From assembly GCA_949825045.1 (NCBI GenBank), contig OX463815.1, positions 32,541,356 through 32,605,355 on the forward strand: a stretch of 64,000 nucleotides of DNA, given 5' to 3'. Source of the DNA: Argyresthia goedartella. Its lineage: Eukaryota > Arthropoda > Insecta > Lepidoptera > Argyresthiidae. The notes under the pieces were generated by a model. That model ran no database searches. It saw only the letters and a program-made list of their open reading frames with translations, and had not been told where the DNA came from. Both the position numbers and the translations under genes were made by a program. Of this stretch, positions 54,091 to 63,720 are shown piece by piece (within the stretch, counting starts at the first letter, position 1; each line of letters begins with the position of its first letter).

Positions 54091-54611
54091 GTTTCTAGCG
54101 GCTAAGTGCCTTAGGGTAATAGTAACATTTATACAAAGTTTTAACCGTCGGAGTTAATTAGTTAACGAGATATTAATTATTAAAGTTAAAATTTTTTCTT
54201 ATGAACGCTGCCATAGCAAATTTTACGCGGTATGATCGCATCTTATTTTATATTGCATTTGGTTGTTACTATGCTAAAAGCGTGTACAGATGTAGTGAAT
54301 AATCCTTTCCTTTCGTATTTTCTCGGAAATGTTCGTTTTTGTCTTACTACTTCACTCGCACTCAGTACCCATCGAGACAACGTAGGGAACGGTCGCATTG
54401 CAAGAGGAAGTATCTATATAGAGTAGTTAATACCACAGAAATATTTTGTTGATATTTATGTTAGATTTTGTGATAAACTTCATGGACTCGTGTATTAATG
54501 CAGGCCACCTATTATTTATTTTTTTTGACTTTACATTTCACTCTTGTCTGTCATTTTTGTAAATAGTAAACATTGATTTTATTCGATCCACATTAACAAT
54601 TTATAACAGAC

Positions 54612-55611
54612 ATGCCGAAAGCACTAAGAAAAGGGAAACGTTTAGATCGGCAAGCCTGCGAAGTTATTTTCAATATTTATTTATATTTCTTAACTGCAAA
54701 TGATAAATTCAAACATACCAACTATACGACTACGATTTGACGACCCGAATGGCCGAGTCGGCAGTGACGCTGCCTACGAAACCAAGGGTCCCGGGTTCGA
54801 GTCCCGGTGGGGGCAAATATTTGTTTGATGAGAACGGATGTTTGTACCCTAGTCATGGTTGCTTATCTATCTAAGTATTAATATTTATCTATTTAAGTAT
54901 ATGTATCGTTGTCTAGTACCCAAGATACAGGGAATCCTAGTTTGGGGCTAGATCAATATGTGTAAATGGTGTCCAAGGTATTATTATTATTATACTGCTT
55001 ACTTTTGTAAAGTCCAAAAACGAGTTTCGGAGGCCAGTGGAATTTCTCAACGAACAGTGAATAAAATATTGCAAAAATAATACATAAATCAATCCACCTC
55101 CAATAGTCCGAAGTCGGCAAAGTTGGGTAGACCAAATAAATTATTTTGTCTAGGTCTTGACGATTTTGACTACAACGTTATACGCCGATTAGTGTATAAT
55201 TTCCATTTGATATACAAACAAGTACCTACAATTAAAGCCCTGAAGTCCAAGTTATCCGAAGCCATAAATTTTAAGGGATGTGACTTTACGCTAAGAAAAA
55301 ATCTTAGAAAAATGGGATTTCGGTATAAAAAAGTTGAAAACAACAGAAAATTACTTATCGAGAAAGATGATGTTCGTTTAAAAAGAGTAAAGTTTTTAGC
55401 CGCGATAAAAAAGTACAGATTGCAAGGGAGAGAGATTGTTTATATGGATGAAACATACATCCATACCTCACATTTGGCAGGTAAAAGCTGGGCTGACTCG
55501 TCAGAAAACGAAGTGAAACAGTTAATTTCTAAAGGACAACGTCTTATAATAGTGCACGCTGGTAGTAGAAAGGGGTTTATACCTGGGGAATTGTTAATGT
55601 ATCAGTCTACT
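54612..55611 (+). pseudogene. DD82E transposase, N-terminal and first catalytic part (interrupted)
   Basis: ATG at 54612 begins MPKALRKGKRLDRQACEVIFN. The frame is lost in the SINE. After 55000 it resumes as VSEASGISQRTVNKILQK (helix-turn-helix), a TAA at 55078-55080, then, from about 55123, LGRPNKLF (basic linker), a second DNA-binding region, and EIVYMDETYIHTS holding the first catalytic D. It runs into AGSRKGFIPGELLMYQST at 55611, where the Bel/Pao LTR starts; codons after that belong to the LTR. Apart from the SINE and one stop, the coding is well preserved. Confidence 0.85.
54737..54998 (+). mobile_element. tRNA-headed SINE, full length
   Basis: The tRNA-like head has an A-box TGGCCGAGTCGG (54750-54761) and a B-box GGTTCGAGTCC (54794-54804), both RNA polymerase III promoter elements. 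The body carries TACCCAAGATACAGGGAATC and a (TTA)n tail at about 54978-54998. A second, 3'-only copy lies inverted at 42823-42934. Target duplications are not clear. Confidence 0.87.
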
Positions 55612-56133
55612 TGTTCGATTCAAAATCGATACTCGATCGATGGTTTCGGAACGGCCATTTTGAATTTGACAGTTGCTGCCAACAGAGCAGTTTTTTGACA
55701 ACTGACTGACGAAAAGCCCCCGCAATGTGACGCGTATTTTTTGGGCATTGAAATTAAATCGTAAGCCATCTGGAATTGTATTCGGGCTCCCCTCAGGATT
55801 GTCTTATAGCTGAGTGTATTGTGGTTCTCCGAACCAGATAAAGTTCGTATTTACGTAACACAACCTGTGTTGGAACACTGTGCGCGTCGAAGCTGGCCTG
55901 CCAGCCATACCTGGTTGGCTGAAGAACCTGTCTACCAAGAAGAGCCTAGGGTGCACCCAGGCCTTGCAGAGAGACAGGAGTTTGACGGGAACGAAGCACA
56001 GACCAGGTCAGATAGAATCTATTTACTTTAGCTCGGTGAATCGCCGACGTTCTTGCTTCTTGGCATCCGATCGCTACGCTACCTCGTAGCTATGGGCCCC
56101 TGCGAGGTCATTGGGTGCCGAGAGGCCTGAACA
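55612..56133 (+). repeat. Bel/Pao 5' LTR
   Basis: 522 bp, TGTTCGATTCAAAATCG to GAGGCCTGAACA. It is followed by TTT and TGGTAGCAGAGCGTGG, the likely primer-binding region (56137 onwards); I cannot name the tRNA with confidence. The short open frames in it are not genes. Confidence 0.95.
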
Positions 56134-56683
56134 TTTTGGTAGCAGAGCGTGGTTTCCTGAGATTTGCAGCCGTCAAGGGCTCCAGGAACCCACGATTTGG
56201 GACTATCAATCTGTAGGTATAGGCGGTTATTAGCTAACTTGGTATTGTTCCTGTATCCACATAGATTGGTAGTGTTGTAAGCTATAAGTCTATTGCTGGT
56301 AGTAGACAGACAGATATAACAGTTTTCCCTAAATGACCAGTTGTACTGAGATGTGACTCAGAATAGTAATTACATTACAGGTACATTGTAGGTGAATTGA
56401 AATTTGCATTGAAGTACCAGTTACCAGTTAGTCAATCTATTAGTGGTCTAGTAATGCTAATGAATGTTTGGACATTGTTTTCAGTTTATAGCAATTTATA
56501 ACTTGAACTAATATTGACTATCTGTTGTTTACAGAATTTGTGTAGATATAAAACTCGGTTTCTATTGTTTGGGGAAATCAGCATTGTTTAAGTTATAGAT
56601 TAGGGTTCCCTCGTTTGTGTTGTAGACTGGAGGGTCCAATATAATTGAGTAACTGCAAATTGTGAGTAAGTATCGTTCCGATC

Positions 56684-58597
56684 ATGTCGTTGTCTGAAAT
56701 ACAGAAGGGTGTTTCTAAGGAGCTCAGATGGTTTTCCTCCGCACACGGTCTGATAGACCGTTTAGATAGGCATGATGTGGTATTGGAGCGGTCTATGGAC
56801 GTTAAGGAACGCTACAACAGGGTGCTCGAATTGTCCGCGCAGGCGGAAGCAGTTGATGGTTGCGCACCTGACAGGCTGTCACGGTTGCTAGGGGATGTCG
56901 ACCAGTGTATGGAGATGGCAGCTGCTATCACGCAGAAGGCTGCGGACATACGTAGGCAGCGCGAGTCCAGCCATGGTGGTGACATTGAAGCACCTCTGCC
57001 GCATCAGGGATCGGGGACCAGGTTACCCGTTATAACTATGCCTACTTTTGACGGAGTGTCCGGTGAATGGATGAGCTTCATCAATCTGTTCGACAGTTTG
57101 GTGCACATGCGATCGGACATTACCAAGTCTGTCAAAATGGCTCAGCTGGTGGCAGCATTGAGGGGTGAGCCCAGGGAGCTGGTCGCTCATTTGACAGTTA
57201 CGGAGGGTAACTATGAAACGGCCAGGCAATTGCTGGTCAGACGTTACCACAACAAACGGAGGTTGGCCGATGCCCAACTGAACCGTTTGTTTAGTATCCC
57301 GGTTGTGAACAAGGTCGGGGCCATACAGACGGAGGTTTTGAACCCGTTGTTGTCCGTCACCAAGGCCCTAGAGAATCTTGGACTTCCGGTTGGTGAATGG
57401 TCGTACCTATTGCTGTACATTGTACTTTCCCGCCTACCCGCTGACGTGCAGACTCGTTTCGAACAGTCTCACGGGAGGTCGGCCGAGGACCTGCCCGCCT
57501 TCTCCGACTTGGTCGGATTTTTGGAAGAGGAGGCTCGACGGGCAGAGAATTTGGGGTTGACGGCCACCCATCCTTCGGAGCCACAGAGAGCTGCCGGGAG
57601 CGCTGTGAGTAGGGGCCCTCCGACGAGGAAGGACCGCACCAACCGGCAGTCGTATGGGACTGTGAGTGGATTGACCCCACATAGTGAGACCTGCCCATGT
57701 TGTAGGCAGATTGGCCATGCTGTGGCCGATTGCAATAAGTTCGGGGAACTTAGGGTTGAGGGACGGCGCCGGATGGCCAAGCAGCGGAGCTGGTGTTTCC
57801 TGTGCCTCGGGCCACACATGGCTAGGGACTGCACGCGCACTAAATTGTGCGGATATTGTGGTGGGGCCCACAACAATCTGTTGTGCATGAACCGGTCCGG
57901 CCAACAGCCACCACAGGGCCGTACCCAGGGTGACACGGCATGGGGCCCTGAGAATTCGTTTGCGACTCGGAGCGCAACTCAGGAGCCAACGTCCCCACGT
58001 CCACAGGGCCGTACCCAGGGTGATACGGAATGGGGCCCTGAGAATTCGTTTGCGACTTGGAGCGCAACTCAGGGGCCAGCGTCCCCACGTGCACAGGGTA
58101 GTACTAGGGTGCGGGGCCGCACTCAGGGTCATCACATGGGGGGCCCTGAGTTTTCGGTTGCGACTCAGCATCCGACTCAGCGGGCAATGGGGCCACAAGC
58201 ACGCGGCCACCCAGGGGTGCAGGGCCGCACTCAGGGTCATCACATGGGGGGCCCTGAGTTCTCGGTTGCGACTCAGCATCCGACTCAGCGGCACATTGGG
58301 TGTGTTGAGCAGGCCGTAACGGGCGGGTGGCATGGGACAACTTCGAGCTATGCGGGTGCGGTTCGGACGCCGCCTCAGTTGTCGCCCCGCTCGTCGCCTC
58401 GTCCTCGTCGGTCGCATGTGATGTCCCCCCCGCTCATGGAGCGGCCACGGTTGAATTCACGCCCACAACCCTTCGGGGGGCGTCGTAGGGTGGCAATGGA
58501 ACCGGCGCGTGGGCCATTTGTACAATGGGACCCTCTGGCGTATAGCTGCCTACCTGATCGGTTACAGGCAGAGTGGGGCCCCGGGGGCCCTCGCTAG
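56684..58597 (+). CDS. Bel/Pao Gag
   Basis: 637 codons from ATG at 56684 (MSLSEIQKGVSKELRW) to a TAG at 58595-58597. A helical N-terminus precedes the Pao-type capsid-like region, with MPTFDGVSGEWMSFINLFDS near residue 122 and YETARQLLVRRYHNKRRLAD near 186. Three zinc knuckles follow: CPCCRQIGHAVADC (residue 337), CFLCLGPHMARDC and CGYCGGAHNNLLC. The C-terminal third is a Gln/Gly/Pro-rich tandem repeat: two QGRTQGD...WGPENSFAT units and two QGHHMGGPEFSVATQHPTQ units (about 57905-58300). The downstream pol is in the same frame beyond the TAG, so the native product was probably one polyprotein or used readthrough. Packaging and particle assembly are the inferred roles. Confidence 0.92.
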   Translation: MSLSEIQKGVSKELRWFSSAHGLIDRLDRHDVVLERSMDVKERYNRVLELSAQAEAVDGCAPDRLSRLLGDVDQCMEMAAAITQKAADIRRQRESSHGGDIEAPLPHQGSGTRLPVITMPTFDGVSGEWMSFINLFDSLVHMRSDITKSVKMAQLVAALRGEPRELVAHLTVTEGNYETARQLLVRRYHNKRRLADAQLNRLFSIPVVNKVGAIQTEVLNPLLSVTKALENLGLPVGEWSYLLLYIVLSRLPADVQTRFEQSHGRSAEDLPAFSDLVGFLEEEARRAENLGLTATHPSEPQRAAGSAVSRGPPTRKDRTNRQSYGTVSGLTPHSETCPCCRQIGHAVADCNKFGELRVEGRRRMAKQRSWCFLCLGPHMARDCTRTKLCGYCGGAHNNLLCMNRSGQQPPQGRTQGDTAWGPENSFATRSATQEPTSPRPQGRTQGDTEWGPENSFATWSATQGPASPRAQGSTRVRGRTQGHHMGGPEFSVATQHPTQRAMGPQARGHPGVQGRTQGHHMGGPEFSVATQHPTQRHIGCVEQAVTGGWHGTTSSYAGAVRTPPQLSPRSSPRPRRSHVMSPPLMERPRLNSRPQPFGGRRRVAMEPARGPFVQWDPLAYSCLPDRLQAEWGPGGPR

Positions 58598-60121
58598 GAA
58601 TTTGCGGCCCAACAATTTGTTGCCCCCCAACCGGAGACGGTGGTGTTACCGATCGCCTCTGTGCTTGTTTGGGATTTGGCGGGCAACCCAACATACGTTC
58701 GCGCCCTATTAGATTCTGGAGCTCAGGGCTGCATTGTATCGAACGATTTAGCGAAATGGTTGGGCCTCAATATAATTAATGTATCGCTGCCGAGGAAATT
58801 GGTCCCTGCTGGGGATTACAGGGCAACCCTTCACGGGTTTTGTGATGCCTCTGAACGAGGGTTTGCGGCAGCGGTTTATTTGCGAACCGTCACCTCCACC
58901 GGGGAGGTCGACGTGCGTTTGGTTTTGGCAAAAAGCAAGGTAGCGCCTATTCGGACAAGGATGATGATTCCAAAACTGGAACTGTCCGGGGCTGCTCTTT
59001 TGACCAAAGTTTTGAATAACACTCTAACAGTGTTGCGTGGGTCAGTGGTTTTGGAGGATACGGTGTACGCATGGACGGACAGCCAGATTGTTTTGTGCTG
59101 GCTGAAGGCTTCGGTCCATAACTTAGAGGTTTTTGTTGCGAACCGTGTCTCCCAGATTGTGTCGTCTGAGGTCCCACTGACCTGGAGACATGTACCAGGA
59201 GAATTGAACCCGTCTGATTGTGCATCCAGGGGATGTCGGGCTCCTGAACTCGTTAGACACCATTTGTGGTGGGGACCACCCTGGCTTGCCAGGAGAGAAT
59301 CGGACTGGCCCCACAGATCCACCAAGGCGGTACATCTCGAGCTCGTGGCTGATCTCTCGACAGAGGCTTTCATTGCTTGTTTGGATAGGTTTGTTTCTCG
59401 AAGGGGACTTCCAACTTTGATCCGCTCTGATAACGGCACTAACTACGTCGGTGCGGAACGATACTTACGAGAGATAGTCAACTTTTTGAATGTAAATAAA
59501 GTGGATATTGGAACGGCCCTCTCCCGTCGGGGTATACAGTGGACCCTCAGCCCACCGAGTTGCCCCCACTGGGGTGGGATTTTTGAGGCCGTAGTTAAGT
59601 CAGCTAAGACGCACTTGGGGCGTATAGTAGGTCAGACCGCGCTGACTTTTGAGGAGCTCGCGACATTGTTTTGTAAGATCGAGGCCGATCTCAATTCGCG
59701 ACCGTTGTGTCCGCTCAGCTCGGATCCAAATGACCTGGAGGCTCTGACCCCAGGCCATTTCTTGATAGGACAGCCACTTAACGCGTTGCCCGAGCACCCC
59801 TTCGAGGGAGTGAAATTGTATCGGTTGTCAGGGTATCAGATGTTGCAACAGTTTACTCAGAATTTCTGGAAGCGTTGGTCGCTCGAGTATCTGCATATCT
59901 TACAACAGCGCCTTAAGTGGACTGACAAAACCAGCCCCTCTAGTGTTGGTGACCTCGTTCTGGTTAAGGATGCTAACCTACCGCCACTGCGTTGGCGCAG
60001 GGGGCGCATTGTTAACTTGTTCCCTGGCAGGGACGGGACCCCCCGGTCTGCAGAGGTTCTAGTAGGAGGCTCGGTTCTAAAACGAGCGGTAGCAACGTTG
60101 TCTCGGCTGCCCGTAGATTAA
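58598..60121 (+). CDS. Bel/Pao Pol with RT deleted: protease, RNase H, integrase
   Basis: The frame continues directly from the Gag TAG to a TAA at 60119-60121, about 507 codons; a GTG at 58640 is not a convincing start. It contains an aspartic protease active site RALLDSGAQG. Within 45 residues it jumps to LHGFCDASERGFAA, the start of RNase H, so the whole RT and the end of protease are missing (junction about 58826-58836). RNase H continues with YAWTDSQIVLCWLK and TWRHVPGELNPSDCASRG. At about 59314 it jumps from DWPH to STKAVHLELV, removing the integrase zinc finger and first catalytic D. IRSDNGTNY and HWGGIFEAVVKSAK keep the remaining D and E. Both deletions preserve the frame. It cannot be autonomous; mobilisation in trans is inferred from the identical LTRs. 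Confidence 0.9.
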   Translation, partial: EFAAQQFVAPQPETVVLPIASVLVWDLAGNPTYVRALLDSGAQGCIVSNDLAKWLGLNIINVSLPRKLVPAGDYRATLHGFCDASERGFAAAVYLRTVTSTGEVDVRLVLAKSKVAPIRTRMMIPKLELSGAALLTKVLNNTLTVLRGSVVLEDTVYAWTDSQIVLCWLKASVHNLEVFVANRVSQIVSSEVPLTWRHVPGELNPSDCASRGCRAPELVRHHLWWGPPWLARRESDWPHRSTKAVHLELVADLSTEAFIACLDRFVSRRGLPTLIRSDNGTNYVGAERYLREIVNFLNVNKVDIGTALSRRGIQWTLSPPSCPHWGGIFEAVVKSAKTHLGRIVGQTALTFEELATLFCKIEADLNSRPLCPLSSDPNDLEALTPGHFLIGQPLNALPEHPFEGVKLYRLSGYQMLQQFTQNFWKRWSLEYLHILQQRLKWTDKTSPSSVGDLVLVKDANLPPLRWRRGRIVNLFPGRDGTPRSAEVLVGGSVLKRAVATLSRLPVD

Positions 60122-60153
60122 GGGACAGGTGGGTGCCTGTCCGGGCGGGTGAT

Positions 60154-60675
60154 TGTTCGATTCAAAATCGATACTCGATCGATGGTTTCGGAACGGCCAT
60201 TTTGAATTTGACAGTTGCTGCCAACAGAGCAGTTTTTTGACAACTGACTGACGAAAAGCCCCCGCAATGTGACGCGTATTTTTTGGGCATTGAAATTAAA
60301 TCGTAAGCCATCTGGAATTGTATTCGGGCTCCCCTCAGGATTGTCTTATAGCTGAGTGTATTGTGGTTCTCCGAACCAGATAAAGTTCGTATTTACGTAA
60401 CACAACCTGTGTTGGAACACTGTGCGCGTCGAAGCTGGCCTGCCAGCCATACCTGGTTGGCTGAAGAACCTGTCTACCAAGAAGAGCCTAGGGTGCACCC
60501 AGGCCTTGCAGAGAGACAGGAGTTTGACGGGAACGAAGCACAGACCAGGTCAGATAGAATCTATTTACTTTAGCTCGGTGAATCGCCGACGTTCTTGCTT
60601 CTTGGCATCCGATCGCTACGCTACCTCGTAGCTATGGGCCCCTGCGAGGTCATTGGGTGCCGAGAGGCCTGAACA
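60154..60675 (+). repeat. Bel/Pao 3' LTR
   Basis: 522 bp, same sequence as 55612-56133 as far as I can read. It is preceded by the purine-rich GGGCGGGTGAT (60143-60153), a plausible polypurine tract, and followed by the CTACT target duplication. Confidence 0.95.
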
Positions 60676-61253
60676 CTACTGATAAAAAAGGTGACTATCA
60701 CAACGCGATTAACAATGAAAACTATGAAAAATGGCTTCGTAATCAACTCATTCCGAACTTAGCTCCACATTCGGTACTAGTAGTAGATAATGCTGCATAT
60801 CATAATAAGTACGTAGAAAAACCTCCTAATTCAAATACCAGGAAGCAAGACATGATTGATTGGCTATCCAAACATAACGTTCCGATTGATTCGTCATTAA
60901 CAAAACTTGAAATATATGAAATTATTTGCAAGTACAAACAAGACTTTGTAGAATACTCTATAGATAAACTTATGAACGAATATGGACACAGCGTACTAAG
61001 ATTGCCACCATATCATCCTGATTTCAATCCAATTGAAAACATATGGTCTCAAATAAAGGGATACGTATCCAAAAGAAACATCAGTATGAATATGACTACT
61101 GTGAAACAATTGGTACAGGAAAAGGTTAATATGATTGGTTCCGATGTTTGGGCCAAAGTATGTGACCACGCCATCAAATGCGAAAACGAGTACCGAAAAC
61201 ACGAACCTGAGTTGGAAAATTATATGGCTAGTTTTTGTAATCACCGTTCATGA
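60676..61253 (+). pseudogene. DD82E transposase, second and third catalytic residues (3' part)
   Basis: It resumes directly after the LTR. Contains LVVDNAAYHNKYVEKPP (second catalytic D), a long insert with WLSKHNVPIDSSLTKLE, then LRLPPYHPDFNPIENIWSQIK (third catalytic E), 82 residues after that D. It ends with KCENEYRKHEPELENYM and a stop at 61251-61253. No stops occur in this half; it is inactive only because it is cut off from its N-terminus. Confidence 0.9.
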
Positions 61254-61989
61254 AAACTCTGACGATGATACACCAAAAAATAGTTCTGATTCTGACTGTG
61301 ATATGGAAGTTGGAAGTATTGTTTCGCATCTCCCAGTCCACCCCGCTCCTCCTCCTCTTATCCCGCTGTCATAATCGAAGTCGTTCATCCAATCAGAAAA
61401 TCATATTTATTTATATTAATTTCTCTGCTGGTTTGTTTTGTTTTATGTTGAGGTGTCTTTTTTGTTATGTCATAGTATTTTTAATTAATTACAAAAAGTT
61501 ATTGTTATAAAAAAGGTCTGCAAAATCCTACTGTAGTTTTGACTTATAGTTAGACTTTTGGGGTTCCAATCCTTATAGAATCATTAGATCATCCCAACCG
61601 GAATTTGGTTTTTATCAGTGCGTTTTATTGAAGTAAAACGTCCTCAGTAACTAGTTATATTTTTGTTTACCTAACGAATTCTTTATATGATAGAATCGTG
61701 GTGGTTTTAACATCTCAGTGTAATATACGTCAAACGGGCAATTTGACATTTGACATTGATAAAAAAGTATGCGATTTATTTGATACCTACACGTAATTTA
61801 ATAATACAGTAATTCATAGACACATCTGCACCATTCGGGTGTTATCGTTGTTCCGAGTTTTGCCGATAGGAAAGGATTATTCACTACATCTGTATCAATG
61901 CTTGGATTGACGGTTTTTGTTTTTAATTTTGTAAATCGTGAGCGATAACGAAACTTTTTTCACAAATTCTGTCGTCGCCATTTTGTTGC
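61254..61989. other. 3' non-coding part and right TIR of the DD82E element, plus flank
   Basis: No further gene. The right TIR ends at 61892 with AGGAAAGGATTATTCACTAC. The flank to 61989 is unassigned. Confidence 0.7.
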
Positions 61990-62777
61990 ATATTTGACAT
62001 TGACAACATTTGCAGAGTTCCATAGATTAATTCCAAGGCTGAAGAAATGTCCACAACATCGTGGCATTATGATATTGGACCCTGAGGGCACAGTGGGAAC
62101 ATTCCGGTGCCACAAAGCCAGGTGTAGATACGGAAGAATAGTCAAATCCTAAAACACATGGTTTGAAAATGTCAAGATTACCCTTCCTAGAATGTTTCGG
62201 TTAATGCTATGTTACGCCCAGGGTATAGAATATTACTGTGCAAGAGTTCAATGTAGCTCATACAAAGATGAAATGATCCTATCGCAGGCCATAATTCGCG
62301 ACTGGTACAACTACTGCCGGGAAACAATAGTGGCGAATGAAATAGACAACCAAGAAAACCACGAGCATATTGGTGGTCTCAGCAGAGTTGTCGAGATCGA
62401 TGAAAGCAAGTTTGGAAGGAGGAAATATAACCGTGGCAGACAAGTGGGACGCCATTGGTTGCTGGTAATGATCGATGAAACAACAAATTAACTCAGATTA
62501 AAAGTGTGTCCCGATATTGTGAGGTTCACAGAGGTATTAATACCTATTATTAAAAACATTTGAAACCAGGCATAAGAATCCATACAGATTATACATACGG
62601 GCCCACGGCTAGATACACAGGAAATTAAACCATTCTGAAGAATTCGTGGCAGAATATGCGACACACACCCAGCGCATTGAAAGCCAATGGTGCCACTTAA
62701 AGAACCGGTTCAATAAAGTAAACTACAAAGGAAACTTTGAGGATTGTCTAATAGACCACCAATGGCAGATGGCATAA
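61990..62777 (+). pseudogene. Merlin/ISXO2-like transposase relic
   Basis: In several plus-strand frames: LKKCPQHRGIMIL with FRCHKARCRYGR (zinc-ribbon-like N-terminus of ISXO2-type proteins), then, from 62192, VVEIDESKFGRRKYNRGR and HWLLVMIDE (first catalytic block, 62385-62480), later HTQRIESQWCHLKNRF (final catalytic E) and DHQWQMA, stop at 62775-62777. Order and spacing fit Merlin-superfamily transposases, which resemble bacterial IS1016/ISXO2. Several frameshifts and stops make it inactive. No TIRs were found. Confidence 0.8.
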
Positions 62778-62942
62778 AAAATCACATTGATCCTTTTGTA
62801 AACTTCACAAAAGCTTTAAGCAAGGTTATAATAAATAGACAATTATAGTATATTGTATTATTTAATGAATAAAAAATATATAAATTAATATTGTTTTCTT
62901 TACAATTCTTAAAAGTTGGTGGGTATGAAGCGAGGTAGGCGA

Positions 62943-63420
62943 GGTTTGTTAGGTCATAACGTAGAGAACCACCGGGAGCCGAGCGAAGAGGAGTGGAGCG
63001 AGGCGACTCCATGTAGTATCACAGAACCGAATTGATAGCTATAGATCACTTTCTGTTTGAATACTAAAGATAGCTTTGTTAGGTCGCAACGTCGAGAACC
63101 ACCGGGAGCCGAGCGAAGCGGAGTGGAGCGAGGAGATTCCATATAGTTTCACAGAACCGAATTGGTAGCTATAGATCACTTTCTGTTTGAATACTTAAGA
63201 TAGGTTTGTTAGGTCACAACGTCGAGAACCACCGGGAGCCGAGCGAAGCAGAACGGAGTGAGGCGACCCCATGTAGCTTCACAGAACAGAATTGGTAGCT
63301 ATAGATCAATTTCTGTTAGAATTCTAAAGATAGGTTTGTTAGGTCAAAACGTTGAGAACCACCGGGAGCCGAGCGAAGCTAGTTAGAAGTTAGGTTAGTT
63401 TCACGTAACCATATTGGATG
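62943..63420. repeat. 130-bp tandem repeat, four units
   Basis: GAGAACCACCGGGAGCCGAG recurs at about 62964, 63094, 63224 and 63354, exactly 130 bp apart. Each unit also has GTTTGTTAGGTC, GGAGTGGAGCGAGG and ATAGATCACTTTCTGTT. The last unit is truncated. The open frames across it (minus strand) are repeat-driven. Confidence 0.93.
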
Positions 63421-63720
63421 CTGTAGGTACCTTTCTGACTGAAAACTGAGAATTTTCTGCAAAAACTACACCAGGTAAATTTTAAGGTCAATGACCTCGA
63501 GGTCAATGAACATTATGTTAACTGCAAAATTGTCAATTTTCTGCAAAAATTCTATAAAGTTAAAGGTCAAGGTCAATGACCTTATTCTTCAAGGTTGGTG
63601 ACCTCGAGTTCAAAGAATGTTGACCGATGTCACTTGATTTTTCTGGGGGAAAATGAGAGAAAATTCAAGTTCAAGGTCAAGGTCGATGACCTCGAGCTCA
63701 ATAAACTTTGCACTACATCT
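63421..63720. repeat. Clustered AGGTCA repeats with inverted pairs
   Basis: AGGTCAATGACCT occurs at 63485-63497 and 63570-63582, and AGGTCGATGACCT at 63680-63692. Many additional AGGTCA half-sites (for example TCAAGGTCAAGG) lie between. The first two are perfect inverted repeats spaced by one base. Confidence 0.8.

Larger units (their letters stand above)
55612..60675 (+). mobile_element. Bel/Pao LTR retrotransposon, very young, internally deleted
   Basis: Two 522-bp LTRs (TGTTC...GAACA) bound an internal region of about 4.0 kb, and CTACT is duplicated at 55607-55611 and 60676-60680. As far as I can compare by eye, the LTRs are identical. Gag and a fused pol are in the same frame, separated by one TAG. 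The pol lacks the reverse transcriptase and the N-terminal part of integrase. It interrupts the transposase of the DD82E element. Confidence 0.95.
54287..61892 (+). mobile_element. DD82E (Sailor-type) IS630-Tc1-mariner element with two nested insertions
   Basis: The termini CAGATGTAGTGAATAATCC TTTCCT are inverted repeats identical over about 25 bp and flanked by TA (54285-54286 and 61893-61894). The transposase is on the plus strand, split by a SINE (54737-54998) and a Bel/Pao retrotransposon (55612-60675). Without them the element would be about 2.3 kb. The residue spacing between the second and third catalytic positions is 82, as published for the Sailor group. Confidence 0.88.

Noticed and set aside
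54740..54815. Apparent tRNA gene (A-box and B-box present)
   Set aside because: The 5' and 3' ends do not pair as an acceptor stem. The sequence continues into a SINE body with (TTA)n tail, and a 3' copy of that body exists elsewhere.
55819..56089. Paired 70- and 69-codon ORFs, repeated at 60361-60631
   Set aside because: They lie in the two LTRs; identical because the LTRs are identical, with no protein similarity.
57434..58417. 327-codon minus-strand ORF
   Set aside because: Antisense of the Bel/Pao Gag, whose GC-rich repeats keep several frames open.
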